A stretch of 7,483 nt of DNA from an uncultured Eubacteriales bacterium (GCA_902766475.1 CACXDQ010000249.1:1-7483), one strand, 5' to 3'. Numbered from the stretch's first letter, positions 1 through 6,217 are shown. Notes: generated by a model from the letters alone, not told the origin. Translations and numbers: made by a program.

Positions 1-1
1 C

Positions 2-667
2 TTCCATTCAGACGGCGAAGGCTCGGCAAAAAGCTTTTTCGATTATGCAAAGGAAATATACGACCACGCAGGCGACAGAGGCGGCTTTTCCATTCCCACC
101 GGCTACCACGACGTGGTGAGGATACACGAGCAAAAGAGCGACGACGTTGTAAAATGTATCTATGCGTTTATTTTGACGACGAAAGCCGTTCCGCAGATAT
201 ATTACGGCGACGAGATCGGCATAAAACACAACTATTCCGTAAATCGTGACGGCGGCTTTATAAGGACTGGCGCAAGGACGCCAATGCAGTGGACGACGGG
301 CAAAAATTTCGGTTTCAGCGAAAAGACAAGACCATACCTACCCGTAGACAAGGTAAAAGCGCACACCGTCGAGGAACAGCAAAAGGACGAAAATTCGCTT
401 TTAAACACTTTGAAGAAGCTCATTGCTATCCACAAGAAATATAAAGCCTTATCTTACGGCGAGGACATGAACGTAATCTCTTCGGGCTATCCGACGCAAT
501 ACGAAAGGGGAAAAGTGAGCGGCAAGATATACGTTGCGATAAACCCGTCCGCAAGGCAATACAAGCTCAAAATAAGCGGCTATAAGTCGATTATCTCAAA
601 CAATGCCGAATACGACGGCGAAACATTGACCTTAAATTCGGGCAGTTTCTTCATCGCCGAAGAATAA
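2..667 (+). CDS. GH13 alpha-amylase-family glycoside hydrolase, 3' part only
   Basis: This is the C-terminal 221 residues of a gene that starts left of the window; the frame is open from base 2. GH13 enzymes cleave or transfer alpha-glucosidic bonds in starch, maltodextrin and related sugars. The end of the (beta/alpha)8 barrel is visible. Conserved region IV is PTGYHDVV (residues 32-39), where His36-Asp37 match the HD pair that stabilises the transition state; most relatives have Asn where Tyr35 stands. The segment AVPQIYYGDEIG is the typical barrel strand 8 region, followed by a GGFIRTGARTPMQW loop of the kind seen in oligo-1,6-glucosidase, trehalose synthase and maltogenic amylase relatives. 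The last 80 or so residues look like the C-terminal beta-sandwich domain. Exact substrate cannot be assigned because the catalytic nucleophile and acid lie outside the window. No signal peptide can be judged. A GTG at 113 is an internal codon, not the start. Confidence 0.5.
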   Translation, partial: FHSDGEGSAKSFFDYAKEIYDHAGDRGGFSIPTGYHDVVRIHEQKSDDVVKCIYAFILTTKAVPQIYYGDEIGIKHNYSVNRDGGFIRTGARTPMQWTTGKNFGFSEKTRPYLPVDKVKAHTVEEQQKDENSLLNTLKKLIAIHKKYKALSYGEDMNVISSGYPTQYERGKVSGKIYVAINPSARQYKLKISGYKSIISNNAEYDGETLTLNSGSFFIAEE

Positions 668-680
668 AGGACAAACGACG

Positions 681-716
681 GGCGGCAAGCGAAATTATCG
701 CTTGCCGCCATTTTTT
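681..716 (+). terminator. Rho-independent terminator of the GH13 gene
   Basis: A perfect 12-bp stem (681-692 with 698-709, arm GGCGGCAAGCGA), a 5-nt loop, and then A followed by six T (711-716). It starts 13 bp after the GH13 stop codon. The T run overlaps the stop codon of the convergent regulator gene (715-717), so the two genes end back to back here. On the minus strand the hairpin is followed only by a weak T-containing tail, so bidirectional function is possible but less clear. Confidence 0.5.
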
Positions 717-1755
717 ACATCTGTCTTTCTCTTCTTATTTTTCGCCTTATACGGTTTAAATGCCGCTCGAAGTCGCCGCCGTTTAAAAGCTCGGCTAAAA
801 CGAGCTGATCGAGCAGCGGCACGGTACACGAATAAAACCCCAACTTCTTTGAAAACTCTTCCGCCAAATCTTTCGGCATCGCCATATACCCTACCCTCAA
901 AGACGGGGCAACAGTCTTTGAAAATGTATTGAGATAGATAACTCTGTCCGAAAGCGAAAACACCGTTTCAACGGGCATTGCGGACGGGTGAAATTCCGAA
1001 CTGAAATCGTCCTCGACGATATATGCGCCCTTTTTCTCAGCCCACTCGGCATATCCTTTTTTCTTCGCCCTCGAAGCCGTAACGCCGCTCGGATAGCTCT
1101 TATACGACGTTATGTGCAGAACGTCGGCTGCGCTATCAGAAAGCTCTTCACTGCCTATCCCGTCGGCGGAAAGTTTTAACTTTTCGCATTTAACGCCGTT
1201 TGCGCCATACACGAGCGAAATTTTTTCATACGACGGATCTTCCACCCCGAAAACCTTGCCTTGCCCGAAAAATTGAGCGATAAGCCCGTAGAGGTATTCC
1301 GAGCCGGAGCCTATGAAAACTTGTGTATAGTCGACAAAAATGTTTCTGCTTCTCGCAAGATAGGAAGCTATCGCACGCCTAAGCTCCTCGCACCCGAACG
1401 GCGAACTTTTGGATAGAGTTCGCTCGCCGTAATCGGAAAGCACCTTTCTCGTCGTCTTTGCGTACACCGAAAAGGGGAAATATTCCCCGACGGCAAACGG
1501 TTTTTCGTGCCTTATCTCAACCGTTTCCGAGTGATTGAAATTATTTCCGCCCACGGCGAAATAACCCCTTCTCTCCCTCGCCTCGATATATCCCTCTTCC
1601 TCTAAAAGGGCATAGGCGTTTTCGACGGTGATGACGCTCACGCCCTCGTCGGCGGCAAGCGTGCGCTTAGACGGCAGTTTTCTGCCCTCGGCAAACGCCC
1701 CCGAAGCTATTTCTCTCTTGATTTTTTCGTACAATAATAAATATTTTGCTTTCAT
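715..1755 (-). CDS. GntR/MocR-family regulator with aminotransferase-like domain, C-terminally short
   Basis: MocR regulators join a GntR-type winged helix to a fold-type I aminotransferase domain that binds PLP; the best known are PdxR (vitamin B6 genes) and GabR. Residues 1-70 are the winged helix (LYEKIKREIASG, then LPSKRTLAADEGVS and GYIEARERRGYF). The PLP domain begins near residue 85: GSGSEYLY (149-156), VEDPSY (171-176), VEDDFSSEF (247-255) and NTFSKTVAPSLRVGY (276-290), with Lys280 as the expected Schiff-base lysine. The usual TPSHQ-P-G motif reads ITSYKSYPSG here. The protein has 346 residues, whereas the family usually has about 450-480: it ends just after FERHLNRIRRKIRRERQM, where relatives continue for roughly 100 residues (the small C-terminal subdomain with the carboxylate-binding arginine). 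The rest has no frameshift. The ATG is well placed for the domain but has no clear Shine-Dalgarno. It is divergent from the ECF S-component gene, its likely target. It may be a truncated but active regulator or an early pseudogene. Confidence 0.5.
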   Translation of the reverse strand: MKAKYLLLYEKIKREIASGAFAEGRKLPSKRTLAADEGVSVITVENAYALLEEEGYIEARERRGYFAVGGNNFNHSETVEIRHEKPFAVGEYFPFSVYAKTTRKVLSDYGERTLSKSSPFGCEELRRAIASYLARSRNIFVDYTQVFIGSGSEYLYGLIAQFFGQGKVFGVEDPSYEKISLVYGANGVKCEKLKLSADGIGSEELSDSAADVLHITSYKSYPSGVTASRAKKKGYAEWAEKKGAYIVEDDFSSEFHPSAMPVETVFSLSDRVIYLNTFSKTVAPSLRVGYMAMPKDLAEEFSKKLGFYSCTVPLLDQLVLAELLNGGDFERHLNRIRRKIRRERQM

Positions 1756-1846
1756 CTGGTCTTATAAAATTATATTGTTTTGATTATTTCAATATGTTCA
1801 GAAATATTATATACTATTATGGACGAAAAGACAAGGAGATTTTATC
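1756..1846. promoter_or_regulatory. Divergent control region between MocR gene and ECF gene
   Basis: A 91-bp AT-rich region between two divergent starts. On the minus strand a perfect TATAAT lies at 1774-1769, only 14 bp before the MocR ATG, implying a very short leader; no good -35 sits at the right distance. On the plus strand TATACT at 1810-1815 is a candidate -10 for the ECF gene, again with a weak -35. A 6-bp inverted repeat, ATATTG (1772-1777) and CAATAT (1790-1795) with 12 bp between, overlaps the minus-strand -10 and is a candidate operator for the regulator. The sequence ATTATAT also occurs twice as a direct repeat (1769-1775, 1806-1812). In so AT-rich a region such matches can be chance, so confidence is low for each element. 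Confidence 0.5.
1833..1839 (+). promoter_or_regulatory. Shine-Dalgarno of the ECF S-component gene
   Basis: AAGGAGA lies 7 bp before GTG at 1847. It fixes the GTG as the start, since no in-frame ATG with a comparable site is near. Confidence 0.5.
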
Positions 1847-2380
1847 GTGAATAAGCAATTTTACGGCTCGGCGGCAAAAAAAATAGCCGTAACGGCAATG
1901 TTTATGGCTCTCGAAATAGTTTTGAGCCTGAGGATATTTACAATTCCCACCCCGATAGGCAACTTCTATTTCAACGACGTACTCATTGTAATCGCATCTA
2001 TATTGTTAGACCCCGTAAGCTCGTTTATAGCGTGCGGCGTGGGCGCATTTTTGGGCGACGTACTCTTTTACCCTGCGGCGATGTTCGTTTCGCTCGTTAC
2101 GAGGGGGCTTCAAGCCGTGGCGATCTCGCTCATTTCTCATTATGCTTTTAAAAACAAGCCGCTGTTATCCTCGATAATAGCCGCCGCCGTCGGTGCGGTA
2201 ATAGCCGTACTCGGCTACACGCTCGGCAAAATTTTCTTCTATTCCACAATGGAATACGCAATGATGAAATTGCCGCTTCAAATAGCGATGTCGGTAACGG
2301 GCGCCGTACTCGGAATAGTCGTTTGCTATCCCCTGAGAATAAAAAACACTTACGAAAAGATATTCTGTAAAAAGGCTTAA
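1847..2380 (+). CDS. Probable ECF transporter S component (vitamin uptake)
   Basis: A 177-residue, strongly hydrophobic protein with about six predicted membrane helices (roughly 11-28, 42-56, 58-74, 78-98, 107-131, 141-163) and a basic C-terminal tail. Size, helix count and pattern (AVTAMFMALEIVL at the start, a GVGAFLGDVLFYPAA segment, then a VTRGLQAVAIS helix) match substrate-binding S components of energy-coupling-factor transporters. These bind a vitamin and work with a shared EcfA/EcfA'/EcfT module normally encoded elsewhere; none of those genes is in this window. The N-terminal Ala-rich small-residue helix is where S components contact EcfT. It begins with GTG behind a strong ribosome site. 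The divergent MocR/PdxR-like regulator suggests vitamin B6 as substrate (PdxU-like), but this is inference; folate, riboflavin, thiamine precursor or another ligand cannot be excluded from sequence alone. Confidence 0.5.
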   Translation: MNKQFYGSAAKKIAVTAMFMALEIVLSLRIFTIPTPIGNFYFNDVLIVIASILLDPVSSFIACGVGAFLGDVLFYPAAMFVSLVTRGLQAVAISLISHYAFKNKPLLSSIIAAAVGAVIAVLGYTLGKIFFYSTMEYAMMKLPLQIAMSVTGAVLGIVVCYPLRIKNTYEKIFCKKA

Positions 2381-2420
2381 AAATGCGCCCTATTCGTCGA
2401 ATAACCGACGAATAGGGCGC
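2379..2420 (-). terminator. Hairpin with minus-strand T tract, between convergent genes
   Basis: A perfect 15-bp stem (2385-2399 with 2406-2420, arm GCGCCCTATTCGTCG) with a 6-nt loop. Read on the minus strand it is followed by A and five T (2383-2379), a good Rho-independent terminator for the zinc-ribbon/alaS transcript. On the plus strand the tail has only two T, so it is a poor terminator for the ECF gene although it lies just 4 bp after that stop codon. Confidence 0.5.
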
Positions 2421-2441
2421 TTAAACATATTAAAACACATT

Positions 2442-2475
2442 CGCCGCCGCCCGTTTCGGGCGGCGGCGCTTTCTT
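2442..2475 (+). terminator. GC-rich hairpin terminator of the ECF gene
   Basis: A perfect 12-bp stem made only of G and C (2442-2453 with 2457-2468) with a TTT loop, followed on the plus strand by CTTTCTT. It probably ends transcription of the ECF gene. The tail overlaps the stop codon of the convergent zinc-ribbon gene (2474-2476). On the minus strand the following bases are not T-rich directly after the stem. Confidence 0.5.
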
Positions 2476-2929
2476 ACAATAATATTATATACATCGACCT
2501 TTCCAAAAAGCTGAAAAAGGACATTCCGAAAGCCGCCATAACGATACCGCTGATAATACCCAACACGACTTCGATTATAATGCCTATAATAATTCCTTTT
2601 AGGCACGACTTAGCCCTTAGCGGATACTTATCCTTGAAAACGAAATATAAGATCAAGCCGACTATCCACCACAATGCGCTTATAATGCCGAAACCGACGC
2701 TCGGTGCGTCAGACGGATCTGCGCCGCCGTAATTATAATTGCCGTTATTGCCGTTATAATTATTATAGCCGTTATTGCCGCTATAATTATTATAATTGTT
2801 ATTATTACCGCCGTTATTGTTTTCGCCCTCTCTCTTTACGTTGTCGCCGTCCACTTGTTTCTGACCGCAGTTTACGCAAAAGACGGCGTCGTCCTCGAGC
2901 TGTGTTCCGCAATTTTTACAATATTTCAT
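2474..2929 (-). CDS. Zinc-ribbon membrane protein with Asn/Gly/Tyr linker
   Basis: A 151-residue protein of unknown role. Residues 1-25 form a zinc ribbon of the small C4 type: Cys4-x2-Cys7 and Cys18-x2-Cys21 (YCKNCG, FCVNCG). Residues 37-69 are a low-complexity linker of Asn, Gly and Tyr. Two membrane helices follow, about 78-98 (GIISALWWIVGLILYFVF) and 110-134, with a short charged loop (KDKYPLRAKS) between, then a hydrophobic tail. Proteins with this plan, an N-terminal zinc ribbon tethered by a flexible linker to a small hydrophobic domain, are common in Firmicutes and mostly uncharacterised. The ATG follows an AAGGGGTG ribosome site. It starts 18 bp after the alaS stop with no terminator between, so it is probably co-transcribed with alaS; that need not mean a shared function. 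The zinc ribbon probably faces the cytoplasm, as there is no signal peptide. Confidence 0.5.
   Translation of the reverse strand: MKYCKNCGTQLEDDAVFCVNCGQKQVDGDNVKREGENNNGGNNNNYNNYSGNNGYNNYNGNNGNYNYGGADPSDAPSVGFGIISALWWIVGLILYFVFKDKYPLRAKSCLKGIIIGIIIEVVLGIISGIVMAAFGMSFFSFLERSMYIILL
2723..2821. repeat. Degenerate AT-rich tandem repeat coding for the Asn/Gly/Tyr linker
   Basis: A short-period imperfect repeat built from units such as ATTATT, GCCGTT and ATAATT on the plus strand. On the minus strand it encodes linker residues 37-69 of the zinc-ribbon protein. Such tracts change length easily by replication slippage, and all changes in multiples of three would keep the frame. Confidence 0.5.
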
Positions 2930-2947
2930 AATTACACCCCTTAAAAA

Positions 2948-4771
2948 TCAATCTAAAATAGCCTTAATTCTTCTAACCCCCGCAGACGAAGCCTCTTCCT
3001 TGATTATCTTGAAGTGGTGAAGCTCGCCCGTAGTTTTAGCGTGAGGTCCGCCGCATATCTCCTTGCTGTACTTGCCCATGGTGTAGACCTTGACCTTTTC
3101 GCCGTATTTATCGCTGAATACGCCTACCGCACCCTGCGCCTTAGCCTCGTCGACGGACATTTCTTCCATCGTGATCTCGACGTTGGCGGCGATTGCGTCG
3201 TTTACCCATTTTTCAAGCTCGGCAAGCTCTTCGGGAGTGATCTTTCTCGGGAAATTGAAGTCGAAACGCAACCTTTCGGTCGTTATGTTGGAGCCTTTCT
3301 GATTTATTCCGTTGTCGTTGAATACCGACTTTAAAGCGGCGTTCAAAAGGTGCGTTGCCGAGTGAAGGCGAGCGGTAACTTCGTTCTGTTCGGCAAGACC
3401 GCCCTTGAACGTGCCCTGCTGTTTGCTTATTTCCTGATGCTCCTTGAAAGCCGCCTCGAAGCCCTTTACGTCGACGGTAAAGCCGACTTCTTCAGCCATT
3501 TCCTCGGTAAGCTCTATCGGGAAACCGAAAGTATCGTAAAGTCTGAACGCCTGTTTGCCGCTTATCTCCGTTTCGGGAACGTAAGAGGCGTCCTTTTCGG
3601 ACATAAACTGATTTTTCCTCTTTATGCCGTCTATGCACTTGTTGAATTCTTTAAGCCCGGTAGCGAGCGAAGCCTCGAACTTCTCCGTTTCCTTGGCGAT
3701 TTCCGAAACGACGTAATCTTCTTTTTCGACAAGTAGCGGATACGCCTCGTCGTATATCTTCTCGATAAAGATTTTGGAAATATCCGTGAGTACGGAAGGC
3801 TCTACGCCGAGCGATCTGGCATAGCGGATAGCTCTCCTAAGTAGCCTTCTCAAAATATATCCCGCACCGACGTTCGAGGGAACTATTCCGTTGACGTCGC
3901 CGATGAGCATAGTCGAAGTCCTTATATGATCGGCGATTATCCTCATAGCCTTTCTCGCCTCTTCGTCATCGTCATAGCTCTTGCCCGACTTCTCTTCGAG
4001 GTATTTGATCACGGGAAGGAACAAGTCCGTCTTGTACCCGTCGGTAATGCCGTTCAAAAATGCGAGAAGCCTGTCCAATCCGAAGCCCGTATCGACGTTT
4101 TTATTGGCGAGCGGCTCATAGCCCGTCGCCGTCTTTTTGTATTGCATATAGACGTCGTTGCCGACTTCGACGTATCTACCGCAGCCGCATGCGGGTCCGC
4201 AATTAGGTCCGCACGGCTTGTTGTGCTTGGGGTAAAACCATTCGTTATCGGGGCCGCAAGGCGTGCCGACCGTGCCTTCGAGTTCCCACCAGTTGTCCTC
4301 TTTGGGAAGGTAGAAAATGTGTTCGGGCTTAATGCCGACTTTCTTTAAAAGCTCCGCCGTTTCGTCATCTCTCGGAGCGGCGGAATTGCCCTCGAACACC
4401 GTCGAGCAGATCTCGTTTCCGTCAAGCCCGAAAACTTCCGTCAAAAGCTCGTAAGACCACTTCGTCTTTTCCTGTTTGAAATAATCGCCGAGCGACCAGT
4501 TTCCCATCATCTCGAAGAAGGTGAAATGAGTCTGATCTCCGACGCTGTCTATATCGACCGTCCTTACGCAGCCCTGAACGTTGCAGAGCCTCGTTTTGCC
4601 GGACGGGTGCTTTTTGCCGAGAAGGTAGGGCATGAGCGGCTGCATACCGGCGACGTTGAACATAACGCCCGTAGTGCCGTCGCCTATAAGCGAAACGGCG
4701 CCGATATTGAGGTGCCCTCTGTCCTCGTAAAATTTAAGCCATGCGTTTCTCAATTCTTTTGATGTTATCAT
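2948..4771 (-). CDS. alaS: Alanine--tRNA ligase, compact form without C-Ala domain
   Basis: Charges tRNA-Ala with alanine in the cytoplasm. The start chosen is ATG at 4771 (607 residues), because GGGAGAG lies 4 bp before it; a TTG at 4789 would put that ribosome site inside the gene. The class II catalytic core is clear: VMFNVAGMQPLMPYLLG, CVRTVDIDSVGDQTHFTFFE, MMGNWSLGDYFKQE, then NVDTGFGLDRL. A cysteine-rich stretch (Cys172, 187, 191, 195, 197) replaces the shorter GPCGPCSE-type region of standard enzymes. The tRNA-recognition helices follow (ADHIRTSTMLIGD, GYILRRLLRRAIRYA). The editing domain has both zinc motifs, HSATH (His470, His474) and CGGPH (Cys573, His577; usually CGGTH). Standard AlaRS has about 870 residues. 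Here the beta-barrel with its GGQxGDxG motif is absent (the helical domain runs straight into HSATH) and the protein ends at AGVRRIKAILD, so C-Ala is missing. It may be the only AlaRS of this organism or a second copy. Confidence 0.5.
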   Translation of the reverse strand: MITSKELRNAWLKFYEDRGHLNIGAVSLIGDGTTGVMFNVAGMQPLMPYLLGKKHPSGKTRLCNVQGCVRTVDIDSVGDQTHFTFFEMMGNWSLGDYFKQEKTKWSYELLTEVFGLDGNEICSTVFEGNSAAPRDDETAELLKKVGIKPEHIFYLPKEDNWWELEGTVGTPCGPDNEWFYPKHNKPCGPNCGPACGCGRYVEVGNDVYMQYKKTATGYEPLANKNVDTGFGLDRLLAFLNGITDGYKTDLFLPVIKYLEEKSGKSYDDDEEARKAMRIIADHIRTSTMLIGDVNGIVPSNVGAGYILRRLLRRAIRYARSLGVEPSVLTDISKIFIEKIYDEAYPLLVEKEDYVVSEIAKETEKFEASLATGLKEFNKCIDGIKRKNQFMSEKDASYVPETEISGKQAFRLYDTFGFPIELTEEMAEEVGFTVDVKGFEAAFKEHQEISKQQGTFKGGLAEQNEVTARLHSATHLLNAALKSVFNDNGINQKGSNITTERLRFDFNFPRKITPEELAELEKWVNDAIAANVEITMEEMSVDEAKAQGAVGVFSDKYGEKVKVYTMGKYSKEICGGPHAKTTGELHHFKIIKEEASSAGVRRIKAILD

Positions 4772-4775
4772 AATA

Positions 4776-4782
4776 CTCTCCC
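4776..4782 (-). promoter_or_regulatory. Shine-Dalgarno that decides the alaS start
   Basis: GGGAGAG on the minus strand ends 4 bp before ATG at 4771. It favours this ATG over the in-frame TTG at 4789, which has no upstream ribosome site of its own and lies on the promoter -10. Confidence 0.5.
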
Positions 4783-4788
4783 AACACA

Positions 4789-4817
4789 ATTATATAGTAT
4801 ATTTAATTTAAAGTAAA
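4789..4817 (-). promoter_or_regulatory. Candidate sigma-A promoter of alaS
   Basis: On the minus strand TTTACT (4817-4812) and a perfect TATAAT (4794-4789) are 17 bp apart, in the gap between cysS and alaS. The expected start of transcription is near 4782, giving an RNA leader of only about 11 nt that just holds the ribosome site. This suggests alaS is expressed independently of the cysteine T-box, and that no leader regulation of alaS itself exists. Confidence 0.5.
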
Positions 4818-4824
4818 CTGTTTT

Positions 4825-6216
4825 TCACGCCTTTTTGACAGAAACGCCCTCTTTCGACACGGCGACCTGATACCCGGCGGCGATAATTTCGGCTCTGAGC
4901 GAGTCCGCCGTCTGATAATCTTTAACGCTTCTCGCCTGCTGCATCTTGTCGGCAAGCTCCTTTATCTCGGCGGGAATCTCCTCGGCGTGGGCGGCGTCGT
5001 AATTTTGCACGAACTTCCTTGCGTCCTTGGTGAATAAACCTAAGAGCGAATAAGTCTTTTTTATCTGCGAAAGCATCTCCCCGGCCGTCTTATCTCCCGA
5101 TTGGGTAAGCGCCTTAATTTTCTTGAAATAGGCGAAGAGATCGGAGAGTGCGAGCGCCGTATTGAAGTCGTCGGAAAGCGCCTCGTCGAATTTTTGATCT
5201 ATTTCGGGGTAATCGCCCTCGATTTTAATGCCCTTGTCCTCGGCGGCGACGAAAGCCCTGTAAAACTCCGCAATGTGCTTTTCCGCCATGGGGAAGAGGT
5301 CGGGCGTAATATTTATATCGTTGCGGTAGTTGGTCTGCAAAAGAGCGAACTTTATCGCCTCGTTTGAATATTCTTTCAACAGATCTCTCATAAGTAGGCT
5401 GTTGCCGAGCGACTTGCTCATTTTCTGCCCGTTCACCTTGATAAGCCCGTTATGCACCCAATATTTGACGAACTGCTTTCCGGTAAGCGCTTCGGTCTGC
5501 GCAATTTCGTTTTCGTGGTGAGGGAAAATGAGATCCCTTCCGCCGCCGTGAATATCTATCTGCTCGCCGAACGCCTTTCTGTTCATTGCCGAACATTCGA
5601 TATGCCAGCCGGGTCTTCCCTTGCCCCACGGCGAAACCCAAAACGGCTCGCCTTCCTTGGCGCTTTTCCAGAGAGCAAAGTCAAGCGGGTTGCGCTTTTC
5701 CTCGTCGTTGTCTATTCTCACGCCGTTCAAAGCGTCCTCCAAGTTTCTGTGCGAAAGCCTGCCGTAAGCGGGGAAAGATTCCACGGAGAAATAAACGTCG
5801 CCGTTTTTGGTGGGGTAGGCGTGTCCCTTTTCAATGAGCTTTGAAACGAAATCTATGATATTGTCGATATTCATAGTGGCTTTAAGCCAGATATCCGGCT
5901 CGCCCACTTCCATTTCCGCCATGACCTCGTCGATTTTCTTGATCATCATCTCGGCGTATTCGTCCGCCGGAATACCCGTTTCGTTTGATTTTGCGATAAT
6001 TTTGTCGTCGACGTCGGTGTAATTTCTCGCATAGGTAACGTTATAGCCCTTTTTTACGAGAAATTTTCTGATAATGTCGTAGATAAGCGCCTGATACGTG
6101 TGCCCTATATGCGCCTCGCCCGAAACGGTTATACCGCAAGCGTACATCTTGACGTCGTTGCCGTTTCTCGGAATAAATTCCTCTTTCGATCCCGAAAGCG
6201 TATTGTAAATTTTCAT
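4825..6216 (-). CDS. cysS: Cysteine--tRNA ligase
   Basis: Charges tRNA-Cys in the cytoplasm. At 463 residues it has the usual length. Class I signatures are intact: HIGH at residues 36-39, KMSKS at 265-269, and zinc ligands expected at Cys27, Cys208 (WHIECSAM), His233 or His234 and Glu237 (FPHHENE). The RNYTDVDDKIIA and DIHGGGRDLIFPHHENEIAQ blocks are diagnostic of CysRS. The region around the first signature reads CGITVSGEAHIGHTYQAL instead of the common CGPTVYxxxHIGxxR, so it belongs to a divergent CysRS subgroup. The C-terminal helical and anticodon-binding part is complete. It begins one base after the cysE stop; the ribosome site AAAGGA (6233-6228) lies inside the end of cysE, so the two are translationally close and co-transcribed under the Cys T-box. 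No terminator is seen between cysS and alaS, 53 bp downstream. Confidence 0.5.
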   Translation of the reverse strand: MKIYNTLSGSKEEFIPRNGNDVKMYACGITVSGEAHIGHTYQALIYDIIRKFLVKKGYNVTYARNYTDVDDKIIAKSNETGIPADEYAEMMIKKIDEVMAEMEVGEPDIWLKATMNIDNIIDFVSKLIEKGHAYPTKNGDVYFSVESFPAYGRLSHRNLEDALNGVRIDNDEEKRNPLDFALWKSAKEGEPFWVSPWGKGRPGWHIECSAMNRKAFGEQIDIHGGGRDLIFPHHENEIAQTEALTGKQFVKYWVHNGLIKVNGQKMSKSLGNSLLMRDLLKEYSNEAIKFALLQTNYRNDINITPDLFPMAEKHIAEFYRAFVAAEDKGIKIEGDYPEIDQKFDEALSDDFNTALALSDLFAYFKKIKALTQSGDKTAGEMLSQIKKTYSLLGLFTKDARKFVQNYDAAHAEEIPAEIKELADKMQQARSVKDYQTADSLRAEIIAAGYQVAVSKEGVSVKKA

Positions 6217-6217
6217 A

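Noticed and set aside
113..115. GTG at 113 as the start of the GH13 gene
   Set aside because: The frame is open to the left edge and the residues before 113 contain the conserved region IV, so the gene starts outside the window.
2723..2821. AT-rich periodic sequence considered as a CRISPR-like or origin repeat
   Set aside because: The units are short, uneven and in frame with a low-complexity protein linker; there are no spacers.
2704..2931. Arg/Tyr/Cys-rich plus-strand frame of 75 residues
   Set aside because: It is the opposite strand of the zinc-ribbon protein and its low-complexity linker.
3014..3736. Plus-strand open frames across the alaS and cysS regions (for example 3014-3334 and 3350-3736)
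   Set aside because: They are shadows of the minus-strand synthetase genes, with no domains or ribosome sites.
4772..4789. TTG start at 4789 giving an AlaRS six residues longer
   Set aside because: The extra codons contain the Shine-Dalgarno GGGAGAG and the TTG lies on the promoter -10; ATG at 4771 is the better start and matches the family's beginning.
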